Below are positions 6,183 to 13,229 of a DNA stretch of 15,926 nucleotides, in pieces. Both the position numbers and the translations under genes were made by a program. Below the pieces are notes generated by a model. That model searched no databases and had not been told where the DNA came from. It saw only the letters and a program-made list of their open reading frames with translations. The DNA is taken from contig JALXEI010000200.1 in assembly GCA_027069645.1 (NCBI GenBank), positions 1-15,926 on the forward strand, written 5' to 3'. The stretch comes from Hyphomicrobiales bacterium. Lineage in GTDB: Bacteria; Pseudomonadota; Alphaproteobacteria; Rhizobiales; JAKIUO01. Each line of letters starts with the position of its first letter. Position 1 is the first letter of the stretch.

Positions 6183-6662
6183 TCAGCGAAGATTTCGCAA
6201 GGCGCGTTTCACTCTTGCTATGCCGGTTCTCGAATCAGCATAGACCTGCGAACGTACAAGACCTTTGTAGAAGCCTTTGACATGCGCCATGATGGTTCCG
6301 GCGAGACCTCTTGTTGTCGGGCGATGGATATTGTGATGCCAGTACTGGCGAATGGCGGTTTTCAGGTGATTGAAATTGGTTGTATAGGGGCGCAAAGGGG
6401 CAAGGCGAACCAGTGTTTCGCGGATCGCGTCGGCGCGAATGGCTGCGATATTCGGGCCTCTGTTTGCGCGTATGTTCTGCGGGCCCGGGGCCGGTCTGCG
6501 ATAGCGCAATTGCGCCGGGGCCTGTTGACGCCGGACCGGAGCAGAATAGATGATACCCGATGAACCGGTTGTGCGCCATGTTCTTTCGACGGCAGGTGCT
6601 TCACCACCTGTCAGCGTCGCCAGAAGTCCTGCAAGGATTGCGATACAGAATACAGGTCTCAT
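6183..6662 (-). CDS. Secreted basic protein of unknown function
   Basis: I do not recognise this 159-residue protein. It begins MRPVFCIAILAGLLATLTGG, a good signal peptide with likely cleavage near residues 20-25 (GGEAPA). A low-complexity region rich in Arg, Pro, Gln and Ala follows (about 42-70). The C-terminal half is better structured, with LRPYTTNFNHLKTAI, RQYWHHNIH and HVKGFYKGLVRSQVY, and ends Arg-rich. ATG 6662 was chosen because it creates the signal peptide and has GAGG 7 nt upstream; extension to 6785 adds non-protein-like sequence. The product would be periplasmic or extracellular and strongly basic. It could bind nucleic acid, peptidoglycan or LPS, but nothing in the sequence decides this. 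Confidence 0.7.
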   Translation of the reverse strand: MRPVFCIAILAGLLATLTGGEAPAVERTWRTTGSSGIIYSAPVRRQQAPAQLRYRRPAPGPQNIRANRGPNIAAIRADAIRETLVRLAPLRPYTTNFNHLKTAIRQYWHHNIHRPTTRGLAGTIMAHVKGFYKGLVRSQVYADSRTGIARVKRALRNLR

Positions 6663-6831
6663 GTTCGTGCCTCGACAAATCGTTAAAATGCGGCCCCGGA
6701 ACAGGCTTGGCCAGTGTTCACGTCGGGTGTCGGGGCATTGTTCCGTCTTGTGAATGATACGATCTTTACAAAGCCCGCCAGGCAAGCCCCGTCCCGTGAT
6801 GGCTGCGGCGGGTTACACCACAAAGGCAGGC

Positions 6832-6853
6832 GGGGATCAAGTAAACAATCCCC
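6832..6853. other. Small inverted repeat downstream of def
   Basis: GGGGAT at 6832-6837 and ATCCCC at 6848-6853 form a 6-bp stem with a 10-nt loop. It lies 32 bp beyond the def stop in a 222-bp gap before the next minus-strand gene. There is no T-tract on either strand, so it is at best a weak or factor-dependent terminator. The rest of the gap shows no clear signal. Confidence 0.3.
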
Positions 6854-6884
6854 AATATGTGAAAAAGTGATGGGCGCCTGTCTA

Positions 6885-7409
6885 TCAAAGGGCGACAGAT
6901 TCAGCGCGCTTGCGGTCTTTGGTGAGTTTGCGCACAATACGATCGCGCTTCAGTTTGGAGATATAGTCAATGAACTGTTTGCCATCCAGATGATCGATTT
7001 CATGTTGTACGACCCGCGCCAGCAATTCATCGAAGTCCCGCTCCTGTTGTTTGCCGTTTCGGTCAAGATAGCGAACGGTAACAGAGGCCGGTCGCTCGAT
7101 CTCGGCATAATGTTCGGGGATCGACAAACACCCCTCGTCGTGAAGGGACATTTCTTCGGAAAATCTGATGATTTCGGGATTGATCAGAAAAAACGGGTCT
7201 TTTTCTTCGTCGTCGCGGGAAATATCCATCACCAGCACGCGGCGGGGCACAGCGATCTGAATGGCGGCAAGGCCGATACCCGGCGCATCATACATGGTTT
7301 CAAGCATATCATCGAGCAATGCCCGCAATTCATCATCCACCCGTTCAACCGGAGCGCTGATCTTGCGAAGCAGGGGGTCGGGGACCGTTATGATCTGACG
7401 TAGTGACAT
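6885..7409 (-). CDS. def: Peptide deformylase
   Basis: This 174-residue metalloenzyme removes the formyl group from N-terminal fMet of new proteins. All three motifs are present: GIGLAAIQI (44-52), EGCLS (92-96, metal ligand C94) and QHEIDH (135-140, ligands H136 and H140 with catalytic E137). Position 50, usually variable, is Ile. The C-terminal Lys/Arg-rich helix is typical. No ribosome site precedes ATG 7409; instead a promoter at 7417-7445 places the transcription start at or beside the ATG, suggesting a leaderless mRNA. The usual partner fmt (methionyl-tRNA formyltransferase) is absent from the window. Confidence 0.97.
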   Translation of the reverse strand: MSLRQIITVPDPLLRKISAPVERVDDELRALLDDMLETMYDAPGIGLAAIQIAVPRRVLVMDISRDDEEKDPFFLINPEIIRFSEEMSLHDEGCLSIPEHYAEIERPASVTVRYLDRNGKQQERDFDELLARVVQHEIDHLDGKQFIDYISKLKRDRIVRKLTKDRKRAESVAL

Positions 7410-7416
7410 GCAAACA

Positions 7417-7445
7417 CAGATAGGTTACGGAGGCGAAACCGTCAA
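7417..7445 (-). promoter_or_regulatory. def promoter, apparently giving a leaderless mRNA
   Basis: On the minus strand the -35 TTGACG (7440-7445) and -10 TATCTG (7417-7422) are separated by exactly 17 bp. Only 7 nt lie between the -10 and the ATG at 7409, so the start point would fall at or within a base or two of the A of ATG. This fits the absence of any Shine-Dalgarno there. Confidence 0.5.
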
Positions 7446-7524
7446 GTTTCGACCCCCTGTAATGGTGTGAATTTGTGAGAAATGCGGCGGCGTCAATGCG
7501 CATTTCCCGCCATATCGAGGGCTG

Positions 7525-7980
7525 TCAGCTTTGCAACTGCCAGCTTTTGTCGCTGGCCCGACAGGCCGAGGTTTTGATCCGCTTGATATAGGCACCGAGC
7601 GCCAGGGAAACAATGATATTGCGGCAGATATTGCCGTTTTCGCTGCGATAGGAGTTCACCGGCGTGATAAACGCCCGCAGTTTGCGTTTGGGGCGTCCCC
7701 AGACATAGGTCTGGCCATCACCAAGGCGCGACAGAGCCACTTGCAGGGCATAGAGGGCTGCATATTCGTCAGCCGGTTTCAGTCTCTTGCGCAGTTGCGA
7801 GAAGCTCATATTGCGCGGCTTGCGCAAATCATTCCAGCCTATATTGGTTTTGGGAGCACCGGTGACATGCGAGCCGGGTATGTCTTGCGCATGGATATTG
7901 GCGCTGTAAGTAATGAGGCTCGCCATAAGCAGCGAGGCGAGGACAAATTCCTTTTTCATAACGCGAGGATCAAAACGCAT
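7525..7980 (-). CDS. RT0821/Lpp0805-type surface antigen-like protein (secreted)
   Basis: This 151-residue protein has an N-terminal signal sequence (KKEFVLASLLMASLITYSANIHA, likely cleaved before QD). Its C-terminal half reads ALSRLGDGQTYVWG, ITPVNSYRSENGNICRN and ACRASDKSWQL. That is the layout of the RT0821/Lpp0805 family and the rickettsial 17 kDa antigen (DGQTxxWxNP ... CRxY ... GxACRxxDGxW), with the two Cys-Arg positions kept. Unlike the 17 kDa antigen there is no lipobox and no Gly-zipper. ATG 7980 is preferred because AAGG lies 9 nt upstream; ATG 7959 lacks a ribosome site. The role of the family is poorly known and probably concerns the cell envelope. Confidence 0.72.
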   Translation of the reverse strand: MRFDPRVMKKEFVLASLLMASLITYSANIHAQDIPGSHVTGAPKTNIGWNDLRKPRNMSFSQLRKRLKPADEYAALYALQVALSRLGDGQTYVWGRPKRKLRAFITPVNSYRSENGNICRNIIVSLALGAYIKRIKTSACRASDKSWQLQS

Positions 7981-8045
7981 GACAACCAGCCTTTCAACAA
8001 CTACAAACAACAAACAGAAGATACAAACTGTTATTGTCGCAGCAT

Positions 8046-8064
8046 ATGGTTAACAAAGAGTGAT
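8046..8064. promoter_or_regulatory. CtrA-like half site between divergent genes
   Basis: ATGGTTAA at 8046-8053 (reverse complement TTAACCAT, described in Caulobacter as a CtrA half site) is followed after 7 bp by TGAT. That gives TTAA-N7-TGAT against the full consensus TTAA-N7-TTAA. It lies between the divergent surface-antigen-like gene and pdxH. The match is short, so this is only a candidate. Confidence 0.3.
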
Positions 8065-8075
8065 TCGGGGAAGAT

Positions 8076-8717
8076 ATGACCAGAACAAAAAGGCCTGATT
8101 ATGAGGAGACCCCCCAGGCCCCCGATTTTTCCGGTGAGGAACATCCTCTTGAACTGTTTGCAAAATGGCTGGCCGAGGCGGAAGAGTCAGAGATCAACGA
8201 CCCTGAAGCGATGGGGCTGGCCACGGTCGATGAAAACGGCATGCCCAATCTGCGCACGGTCCTGCTGAAAGGTTTTGATGAAAAAGGCTTTGTTTTTTAC
8301 ACAAATCTCAATAGTGCCAAGGGGCGGGAGTTGCGTGCCAGCGGCAGGGCAGCGCTTAATTTTCACTGGAAAAGTTTGCGGCGTCAGGTGCGGTTGCGTG
8401 GCCCCGTTGAACCGGTCAGCAATGAGGAAGCGGATGCCTATTACCAGTCGCGCCCCAGAGGCAGCCGTATAGGGGCCTGGGCCTCGAAACAGAGTCAGCC
8501 GCTCGAAAGTCGCTATGCGCTGGAAAAACAGGTGGCGAAATATGCCGCCCGCTATGGTGTTGGAAAGGTGCCGCGTCCGGACTGGTGGTCGGGCTTTCGT
8601 CTGATGCCGCTTGAAATCGAGTTCTGGCACGATCGCCCTTTTCGCCTGCATGACCGTCTGGTTTTTCGCCGCGCTTCGGCTGATGAGCCCTGGACGAAAA
8701 CACGACTTTATCCGTGA
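8076..8717 (+). CDS. pdxH: Pyridoxamine/pyridoxine 5'-phosphate oxidase
   Basis: This 213-residue FMN enzyme makes pyridoxal 5'-phosphate by oxidising PNP or PMP. The FMN and substrate regions are recognisable: LRTVLLKGFDEKGFVFYTN (about 59-77), FHWKSLRRQVRLRG (about 96-109), SRIGAWASKQSQPL (about 130-143), and the C-terminal WWSGFRLMPLEIEFW and FRLHDR. Length and motif order match the family. ATG 8076 has GGGGAAG just upstream. It is convergent with moaD, 18 bp between stops, and is probably transcribed alone. Confidence 0.97.
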   Translation: MTRTKRPDYEETPQAPDFSGEEHPLELFAKWLAEAEESEINDPEAMGLATVDENGMPNLRTVLLKGFDEKGFVFYTNLNSAKGRELRASGRAALNFHWKSLRRQVRLRGPVEPVSNEEADAYYQSRPRGSRIGAWASKQSQPLESRYALEKQVAKYAARYGVGKVPRPDWWSGFRLMPLEIEFWHDRPFRLHDRLVFRRASADEPWTKTRLYP

Positions 8718-8735
8718 TATTTTGCGGGCGACGGA

Positions 8736-8993
8736 TCATCCCCCGGTGACGGGCGGGAAGAAGGCGATTTCCCGGGCGCCGGCAACGGGGCTGTCGGGGC
8801 GGGCATGTTGCTGGTCAAGGGCGACCCGGATGACGTCGGATTCGGCAAAGGCCTCGCCATATTCGGGGGTGCGCTGTTTTTGCCAGGCCAGCAGATCGGC
8901 GACCGTTTCGATACTTTCTGGCAATTCAACCATCTCGGCACCAAGGCCGGTTTTTTCGCGCACCCGCGCAAAATAGAGAAGTTGTACTTTCAA
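8736..8993 (-). CDS. moaD: Molybdopterin synthase sulfur carrier subunit (MoaD)
   Basis: This 85-residue ubiquitin-like protein carries sulfur as a C-terminal thiocarboxylate for conversion of precursor Z (cPMP) to molybdopterin. The start KVQLLYFARVREKTG and the end EIAFFPPVTGG are both diagnostic; the diglycine immediately before the TGA (8736-8738) is the active end. Many alphaproteobacteria have moaE directly after it, sometimes with pgsA before it. Here it stands alone, facing pdxH on one side and divergent from the glycosyltransferase on the other, so moaE must be elsewhere. Confidence 0.95.
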   Translation of the reverse strand: MKVQLLYFARVREKTGLGAEMVELPESIETVADLLAWQKQRTPEYGEAFAESDVIRVALDQQHARPDSPVAGAREIAFFPPVTGG

Positions 8994-9030
8994 GGGATTA
9001 CAGGCTCCTGTGTTTTCATGATAATATCAG

Positions 9031-9074
9031 ACCGGTTGCGGACAATCCATATGCAATTGCATCAAAAACCGGTT
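9031..9074. promoter_or_regulatory. Symmetric sites between moaD and the glycosyltransferase
   Basis: ACCGGTT occurs twice (9031-9037 and 9068-9074, 37 bp apart) around a perfect 12-bp palindrome ATGCAATTGCAT (9051-9062). All lie in the 130-bp gap between two divergent genes. Symmetric sites like these often bind dimeric regulators. I see no convincing -35/-10 pair for the glycosyltransferase, and no known regulator is matched. Confidence 0.35.
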
Positions 9075-9123
9075 ATAGTGATAAGCCGAATGCAGCGTTT
9101 TGTTCAATCCTCCCGGGGGCTTT

Positions 9124-10962
9124 GTGACATCAACAGGAGATCAGTTCGCCGGTTCCTCAGGCCATAGCGCGACCGGGTTCGGTCCGGCTTCCGGCAGACA
9201 GAGTCCCGGCCATTCGGACAGCGGGAGCGCGTACACGCAAAAGCTGGCCTGTCACTATGGCCTCGCCTGTCTTTGCGAGATGTCGCAGCTTGACGGTTTT
9301 GAATTGTATGAAGGGGAGGACCGGAGCGGGACAAATGGTGTGTTGAATCTCGTGCGCTATGGTCAGGATTTTATTGCCCTCGATCCTCTGGCCTGTGATG
9401 AGGCCGTTCTGCATCGCTTTCTGAGCGGTCTCAACCGGCCCCGCGAGCGGATCATGCTGATTACCCCGGAATTGCGGCAGGCCCTGATCCGGCAACATAT
9501 GTTGAAAAAGCGCCTGCATGAAGCGGTGCACGGGCTGGCGGAGCGCTACGAGGGATTGAGTGCCCGCGAAAAAACCACCTATATGCAAAAACTGCTTCTG
9601 GCTTTTCTGTTTGGTCTGCTGGGCGGCGGGCTGGTGCTGTCGCCGGTCAGCACGCTCTATGTTCTTGGTGGCTTGCTGAACCTGCTGTTTTTCTACAGCA
9701 TTGCCCTGCGTCTCTATGCGGCAGCGACATTTGAACGTGATCGGGCTTTTCGGCAGCAAAGCGAAATAAACCGCGCACCCGAACGCCTTTCCAGCAAGGA
9801 CCTGCCGGTCTATTCGATTCTTGTTCCCCTGTTCCGCGAGCACCGGGTCATCGGGCAACTTGTGGAACATTTGCTGGCGCTTGATTATCCGCGCGACAGG
9901 CTGGATATAAAACTGATCCTTGAACAGGATGATGATCGCACGCTGGCGGCGGCAAATTCACTCGATCTGCCGGACTGTTTCGAGCTTGTCATCGTGCCAC
10001 CGGCGCTGCCACGCACCAAGCCCAAGGCGCTCAACTATGCCCTGCCGCTTGTCGAGGGACGCTATGTGGTGGTGTTTGATGCAGAGGACAGGCCGGAAAA
10101 GGATCAGTTGCGCAAGGCCGTTGCGGCCTTTGCAAGGGCCGATGCTGTTGCGCGGGAAAAGGGCAGGGGAATCGCCGGTCTTGCCTGCCTGCAAGCGGGG
10201 CTCAATCACTATAATGTTGAGGAAAACTGGCTGGCGCGTCAGTTTACAATTGAGTACACAGCATTGTTTGACGGTTTGCTGCCCGCCTTGCAACGCCTTG
10301 ATCTGCCGATCCCTCTCGGGGGAACATCCAATCATTTTCGAACAGACATACTGCGCCGTATCGGGGGCTGGGATGCCTTCAATGTCACCGAGGACGCCGA
10401 TCTCGGGATCCGGCTTGTGCGCTTTGGCTATCGCTGTGCCATGCTGCCCTCGACGACCTATGAAGAAGCCTGCTGTCGCCCCCGCGACTGGGTGCGTCAG
10501 CGCACGCGCTGGCTGAAGGGCTGGCTACAGACCTGGCTTGTTCACATGCGTCACCCCGCGGCCCTGTTCCGGCAGCTTGGCGCGCGCGGCTTTGCCGGGT
10601 TTCAGATCATTCTCGGGGCGCAGGTTCTTTCCCTCATCGCGCACCCGGTGTTTATCCTGTTCATGAGTTGGGAGGCGTGGAGCGGTCATCTGTTTCAACC
10701 CTCACGCAGCCTGTTTGGCAGCCTGTTTCATGGCCTCGCCCTTGGCAATTTTATTTTGGGCTACAGTGCGGCCATCTGGTTGGGACTTGCCACACTGCGT
10801 GCGCGGGGACTGGGGCGACTGGGCTGGCAGTTGCTGCTGATGCCGCTCTACTGGCTCCTGATTTCGTTTGCCACCTTCAGGGCGCTTGTCCACTATATCG
10901 TCAAGCCGTTTCATTGGGAAAAGACCGAGCACGGGGCAAGGGGCCAGCCCTCAAACTCATAA
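9124..10962 (+). CDS. Membrane glycosyltransferase family 2, cellulose-synthase-like
   Basis: With GTG 9124 as start (GGGGG 4 nt upstream) the protein has 612 residues; a TTG at 9100 would add eight but has no ribosome site. Residues about 39-150 form a cytoplasmic domain (ACHYGLACL ... ITPELRQALI) reminiscent of the MshEN/GspE N-terminal domain. A hydrophobic hairpin follows at about 155-200. The GT-A domain has YSILVPLFRE, DAED (319-322), TEDADLG (422-428) and QRTRW (459-463). These are the D, DxD-like, TED and QxxRW elements of processive GT2 enzymes. Three or more C-terminal membrane segments end in KPFHWEKTEHG. It probably makes or exports an envelope or extracellular polysaccharide; the sugar cannot be told. 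No PilZ domain is visible. Confidence 0.88.
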   Translation: MTSTGDQFAGSSGHSATGFGPASGRQSPGHSDSGSAYTQKLACHYGLACLCEMSQLDGFELYEGEDRSGTNGVLNLVRYGQDFIALDPLACDEAVLHRFLSGLNRPRERIMLITPELRQALIRQHMLKKRLHEAVHGLAERYEGLSAREKTTYMQKLLLAFLFGLLGGGLVLSPVSTLYVLGGLLNLLFFYSIALRLYAAATFERDRAFRQQSEINRAPERLSSKDLPVYSILVPLFREHRVIGQLVEHLLALDYPRDRLDIKLILEQDDDRTLAAANSLDLPDCFELVIVPPALPRTKPKALNYALPLVEGRYVVVFDAEDRPEKDQLRKAVAAFARADAVAREKGRGIAGLACLQAGLNHYNVEENWLARQFTIEYTALFDGLLPALQRLDLPIPLGGTSNHFRTDILRRIGGWDAFNVTEDADLGIRLVRFGYRCAMLPSTTYEEACCRPRDWVRQRTRWLKGWLQTWLVHMRHPAALFRQLGARGFAGFQIILGAQVLSLIAHPVFILFMSWEAWSGHLFQPSRSLFGSLFHGLALGNFILGYSAAIWLGLATLRARGLGRLGWQLLLMPLYWLLISFATFRALVHYIVKPFHWEKTEHGARGQPSNS

Positions 10963-10967
10963 ACGGA

Positions 10968-11513
10968 TCAAGGCTGGCCGGTCAGTGCATTTTGCTGATT
11001 GGCTGACAGTTTTTTCAGGGTTGTCTGATCGAGAACCAGCAGGCCGTTGATGATGTTACGGGTCTGGTCATTGCCTTCGCCCTTTATGTTCTCGCGGACA
11101 ATGGCGCGGATCGAGTCAACATGCTGGTCTATGACAGCAAGGGGAATTTTCGAGGCATCAGGCGCCCGTTCGATCAGATCACACAGCAGTTTGCCAATGA
11201 TTGCCGCGACCGGATAGCCGTAAGTGGTCGCCTGTCCCTTTATGTCATGGGCGCAGGTAAACAGTTGGTCGAGGCGTTCCCCGCTGTAACCATTTTCGGC
11301 GAGTTCCGTTCTGATTTTGTCAAGACGCCGGCTTTCCCCCTGCATCCATGCGGGGAACTGTGCCGAGAGCTGCTTCACGGCGGCATCGGCTCTTCGTGTT
11401 GCTGTTTTGACAGCTTCAGCCGGATTGCCGGGCACAAGGGCCCTTGCGGCAAGGGTATTTTTGACATTTATGACCTCATATTGTGGCCATTGCAGTTCAG
11501 CCTTGTTGCTCAT
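10968..11513 (-). CDS. Hpt domain histidine phosphotransfer protein
   Basis: This 181-residue protein contains the Hpt motif AHDIKGQATTYGY, with the likely phosphorylated His at residue 89. Helices around it (LDKIRTELAENG before, VAAIIGKLLCDLIERA after) fit the four-helix bundle. The first 50 and last 40 residues are not recognisable. ATG 11513 has AAGGG 9 nt upstream. It follows the response regulator gene by 65 bp on the same strand, suggesting one operon and phosphate transfer between them; no histidine kinase is in the window. It is convergent with the glycosyltransferase, with only 5 bp between stops. Confidence 0.87.
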   Translation of the reverse strand: MSNKAELQWPQYEVINVKNTLAARALVPGNPAEAVKTATRRADAAVKQLSAQFPAWMQGESRRLDKIRTELAENGYSGERLDQLFTCAHDIKGQATTYGYPVAAIIGKLLCDLIERAPDASKIPLAVIDQHVDSIRAIVRENIKGEGNDQTRNIINGLLVLDQTTLKKLSANQQNALTGQP

Positions 11514-11578
11514 TGTTGAACACCCTTCGTTCTGGACGAGCTTCGCGCTTTCGGTGAGCGACCAGCCCCCGAATCCGG

Positions 11579-12094
11579 CTAGTCCGGGACCTGTATATAT
11601 TGCGTACTGTCCGCGACACGTTTGTCTTCTCCCGAAAAAACGCTGTCCTGGCGTCGCCGGTCCGGCCCGAAATAGGTTGTTGTGCGTATAAACGGACGCG
11701 GATTTTCGATAATGTTCTGAATGCGGTCATAAAGCGTCTTGGCCGATACCGGCTTGCAGATAAAATCCGTTGCTCCGGCATCTCTGGCGGCGATCACCTG
11801 ATGTTTTTCCGAGTAGGCGGACAGAATGATAATCGGCAGATAGGCCTGGGAAAAGCCGTCGGGATTGCGAATCATGCGCGTCAGTTCGATGCCGTCGAAA
11901 ATGGGCATTTTTATATCGCTGATCAGGATATCCGGCTGATAGGCTTCCACGGCCTCGAGGCCCGAAGCCCCGTCCTCGGCCTCGTAAATCTCGCGTGACC
12001 CGAAAGCCCGCAACATGGTGCGCAGGATCCGCCGCATATGGGCATTGTCGTCGACAACAACAAATCGAAGCTGGTCGAAATCAATCTTGGCCAT
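11579..12094 (-). CDS. Single-domain (CheY-like) response regulator
   Basis: This 171-residue protein has a complete receiver domain at about 8-135: acidic pair D15/D16 (VVVDDNAHM), phospho-acceptor D60 (LISDIKMP), S92 as the switch hydroxyl (IILSAYS) and K114 (FICKPVS). There is no DNA-binding or enzymatic output domain. The roughly 35-residue tail contains FGPDRRRQD, a GPDRR tail I recall from other alphaproteobacterial receiver proteins. It probably relays phosphate via the adjacent Hpt protein. GGAAAG lies just before ATG 12094. A CtrA-like site lies about 110 bp upstream. Confidence 0.9.
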   Translation of the reverse strand: MAKIDFDQLRFVVVDDNAHMRRILRTMLRAFGSREIYEAEDGASGLEAVEAYQPDILISDIKMPIFDGIELTRMIRNPDGFSQAYLPIIILSAYSEKHQVIAARDAGATDFICKPVSAKTLYDRIQNIIENPRPFIRTTTYFGPDRRRQDSVFSGEDKRVADSTQYIQVPD

Positions 12095-12202
12095 GACTTT
12101 CCATACACTGACTGGTAAACAGACCGTTTCTCACCGGCAAGGCGAAAAAACGCTCAACCTGTCCGGCGTTTTCCCGGAATTCAGACCCCAGAATGCCTGT
12201 CT

Positions 12203-12221
12203 ATGGTTAATTTAGCCTGAA
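12203..12221. promoter_or_regulatory. CtrA-like site upstream of the response regulator and cysE
   Basis: ATGGTTAA at 12203-12210 is the reverse complement of the CtrA half site TTAACCAT. With the next bases it reads TTAA-N7-TGAA (12207-12221), one mismatch from TTAA-N7-TTAA. It sits in the 248-bp gap between the divergent response regulator and cysE genes. The rest of the gap holds the cysE promoter and nothing else I can name. Confidence 0.4.
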
Positions 12222-12268
12222 AGAACATCGTTCCTGTTTCAACTTGATGTGACATTTCTCTCGCATGA

Positions 12269-12298
12269 TTGACAACAGGAGGAAGGAATCCCCATATT
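12269..12298 (+). promoter_or_regulatory. cysE promoter
   Basis: A perfect -35 TTGACA (12269-12274) is followed after 18 bp by CATATT (12293-12298), a 4/6 match to the -10 consensus. Transcription would start near 12305, about 38 nt before the cysE ATG. No riboswitch or attenuator is visible in that short leader. Confidence 0.5.
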
Positions 12299-12342
12299 GC
12301 AGGTCACAGACATGATAATATGGCGGAGACCAGAGGTTCACC

Positions 12343-13179
12343 ATGACGAAACAGTCCGTGCCCGATTTGCAGCGCAGTATTGAGCCGCTGGATCCGATCT
12401 GGCAAAAAGTACGTACGGAAGCGGAACAGATTGCCCGTGAAGAACCGGCTCTGGCCAGCTTTGTCTTTGCAACGGTGCTCAATCACCGGCAACTGGAACA
12501 GGCCGTTTGCCATCGCCTGGCGCAAAGGCTGGAACATTCCGATGTTGATCGGGGCCTGCTTCGTCAGACCTTTGATGAAGTGATGGGGAACGATCCCGAG
12601 CTGCGCAACGCTTTCCGGGCCGACCTGTCAGCCGTGTTCGAACGTGATCCCGCCTGCTCGCGCTATGTCGAGCCGCTGCTGTATTTCAAGGGGTTTCATG
12701 CGCTTCAGACGCAAAGGCTGGCGCATCAGTTGTGGAAATCCGGACGAAGGGATTTTGCCCTCTATCTGCAAAGCCAGTCCTCGCGTATATTCGGTATCGA
12801 TATTCATCCGGCGGCGAAGATCGGACTTGGCGTGTTTATCGATCACGGCCATGCCATTGTTGTGGGAGAAACAGCCGTTATAGGCAATAATGTTTCCATT
12901 TTGCACAATGTGACACTGGGCGGAACCGGCAAGAAGGGGGGCGACCGCCATCCCAAGATCGGCGACCACGTGCTGATTGGTGCGGGTGCGAAGATTCTGG
13001 GCGATATCAAAATCGGCTGCGGTTCAAAGGTTGCTGCCGGCAGTGTTGTGCTCGCGGATGTGCCGCCGAAAACCACCGTGGCGGGTGTGCCGGCCAAAAA
13101 GGTAGGGGCCGTGGTCTGTCACGAGCCCGAGTTGACGATGGATCAGACTTTGGATAATTGCAGGGAAGAAGATGAATAG
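12343..13179 (+). CDS. cysE: Serine O-acetyltransferase
   Basis: This 278-residue enzyme acetylates L-serine with acetyl-CoA, the first step of cysteine synthesis. The N-terminal helical domain (about 15-145, with DPIWQKVRTEAEQIAREEP) is followed by a left-handed beta-helix of hexapeptide repeats (about 150-255). GIDIHPAAKIG and IDHGHAIVVGET hold the probable catalytic D153 and H168, with the same spacing as in the E. coli enzyme. NVTLGGTGKKGGDRHPKIG is the acetyl-CoA loop. The start has AGAGG 6 nt upstream. The DUF3126 gene follows after 50 bp and is probably cotranscribed. The C-terminal tail ends in acidic residues rather than Ile, so binding to cysteine synthase by the usual Ile tail is doubtful. 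Confidence 0.97.
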   Translation: MTKQSVPDLQRSIEPLDPIWQKVRTEAEQIAREEPALASFVFATVLNHRQLEQAVCHRLAQRLEHSDVDRGLLRQTFDEVMGNDPELRNAFRADLSAVFERDPACSRYVEPLLYFKGFHALQTQRLAHQLWKSGRRDFALYLQSQSSRIFGIDIHPAAKIGLGVFIDHGHAIVVGETAVIGNNVSILHNVTLGGTGKKGGDRHPKIGDHVLIGAGAKILGDIKIGCGSKVAAGSVVLADVPPKTTVAGVPAKKVGAVVCHEPELTMDQTLDNCREEDE

Positions 13180-13229
13180 TCGTCTGATCGGCACTTTGGG
13201 CAATCAACAGTCACTAGAGGAAGTTCTGT

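Noticed and set aside
5757..6563. 268-residue plus-strand ORF
   Set aside because: Runs antisense through pcp, whose catalytic motifs are intact, and through the secreted protein gene with a good signal peptide.
9157..9870. 237-residue minus-strand ORF opposite the glycosyltransferase
   Set aside because: Gln/Lys-rich complement of the GT2 coding sequence without recognisable domains.
12265..12315. 16-codon ORF upstream of cysE as a cysteine leader peptide
   Set aside because: Its ATG lies upstream of the likely transcription start (about 12305), it has one Cys codon only, and no attenuator structure follows.
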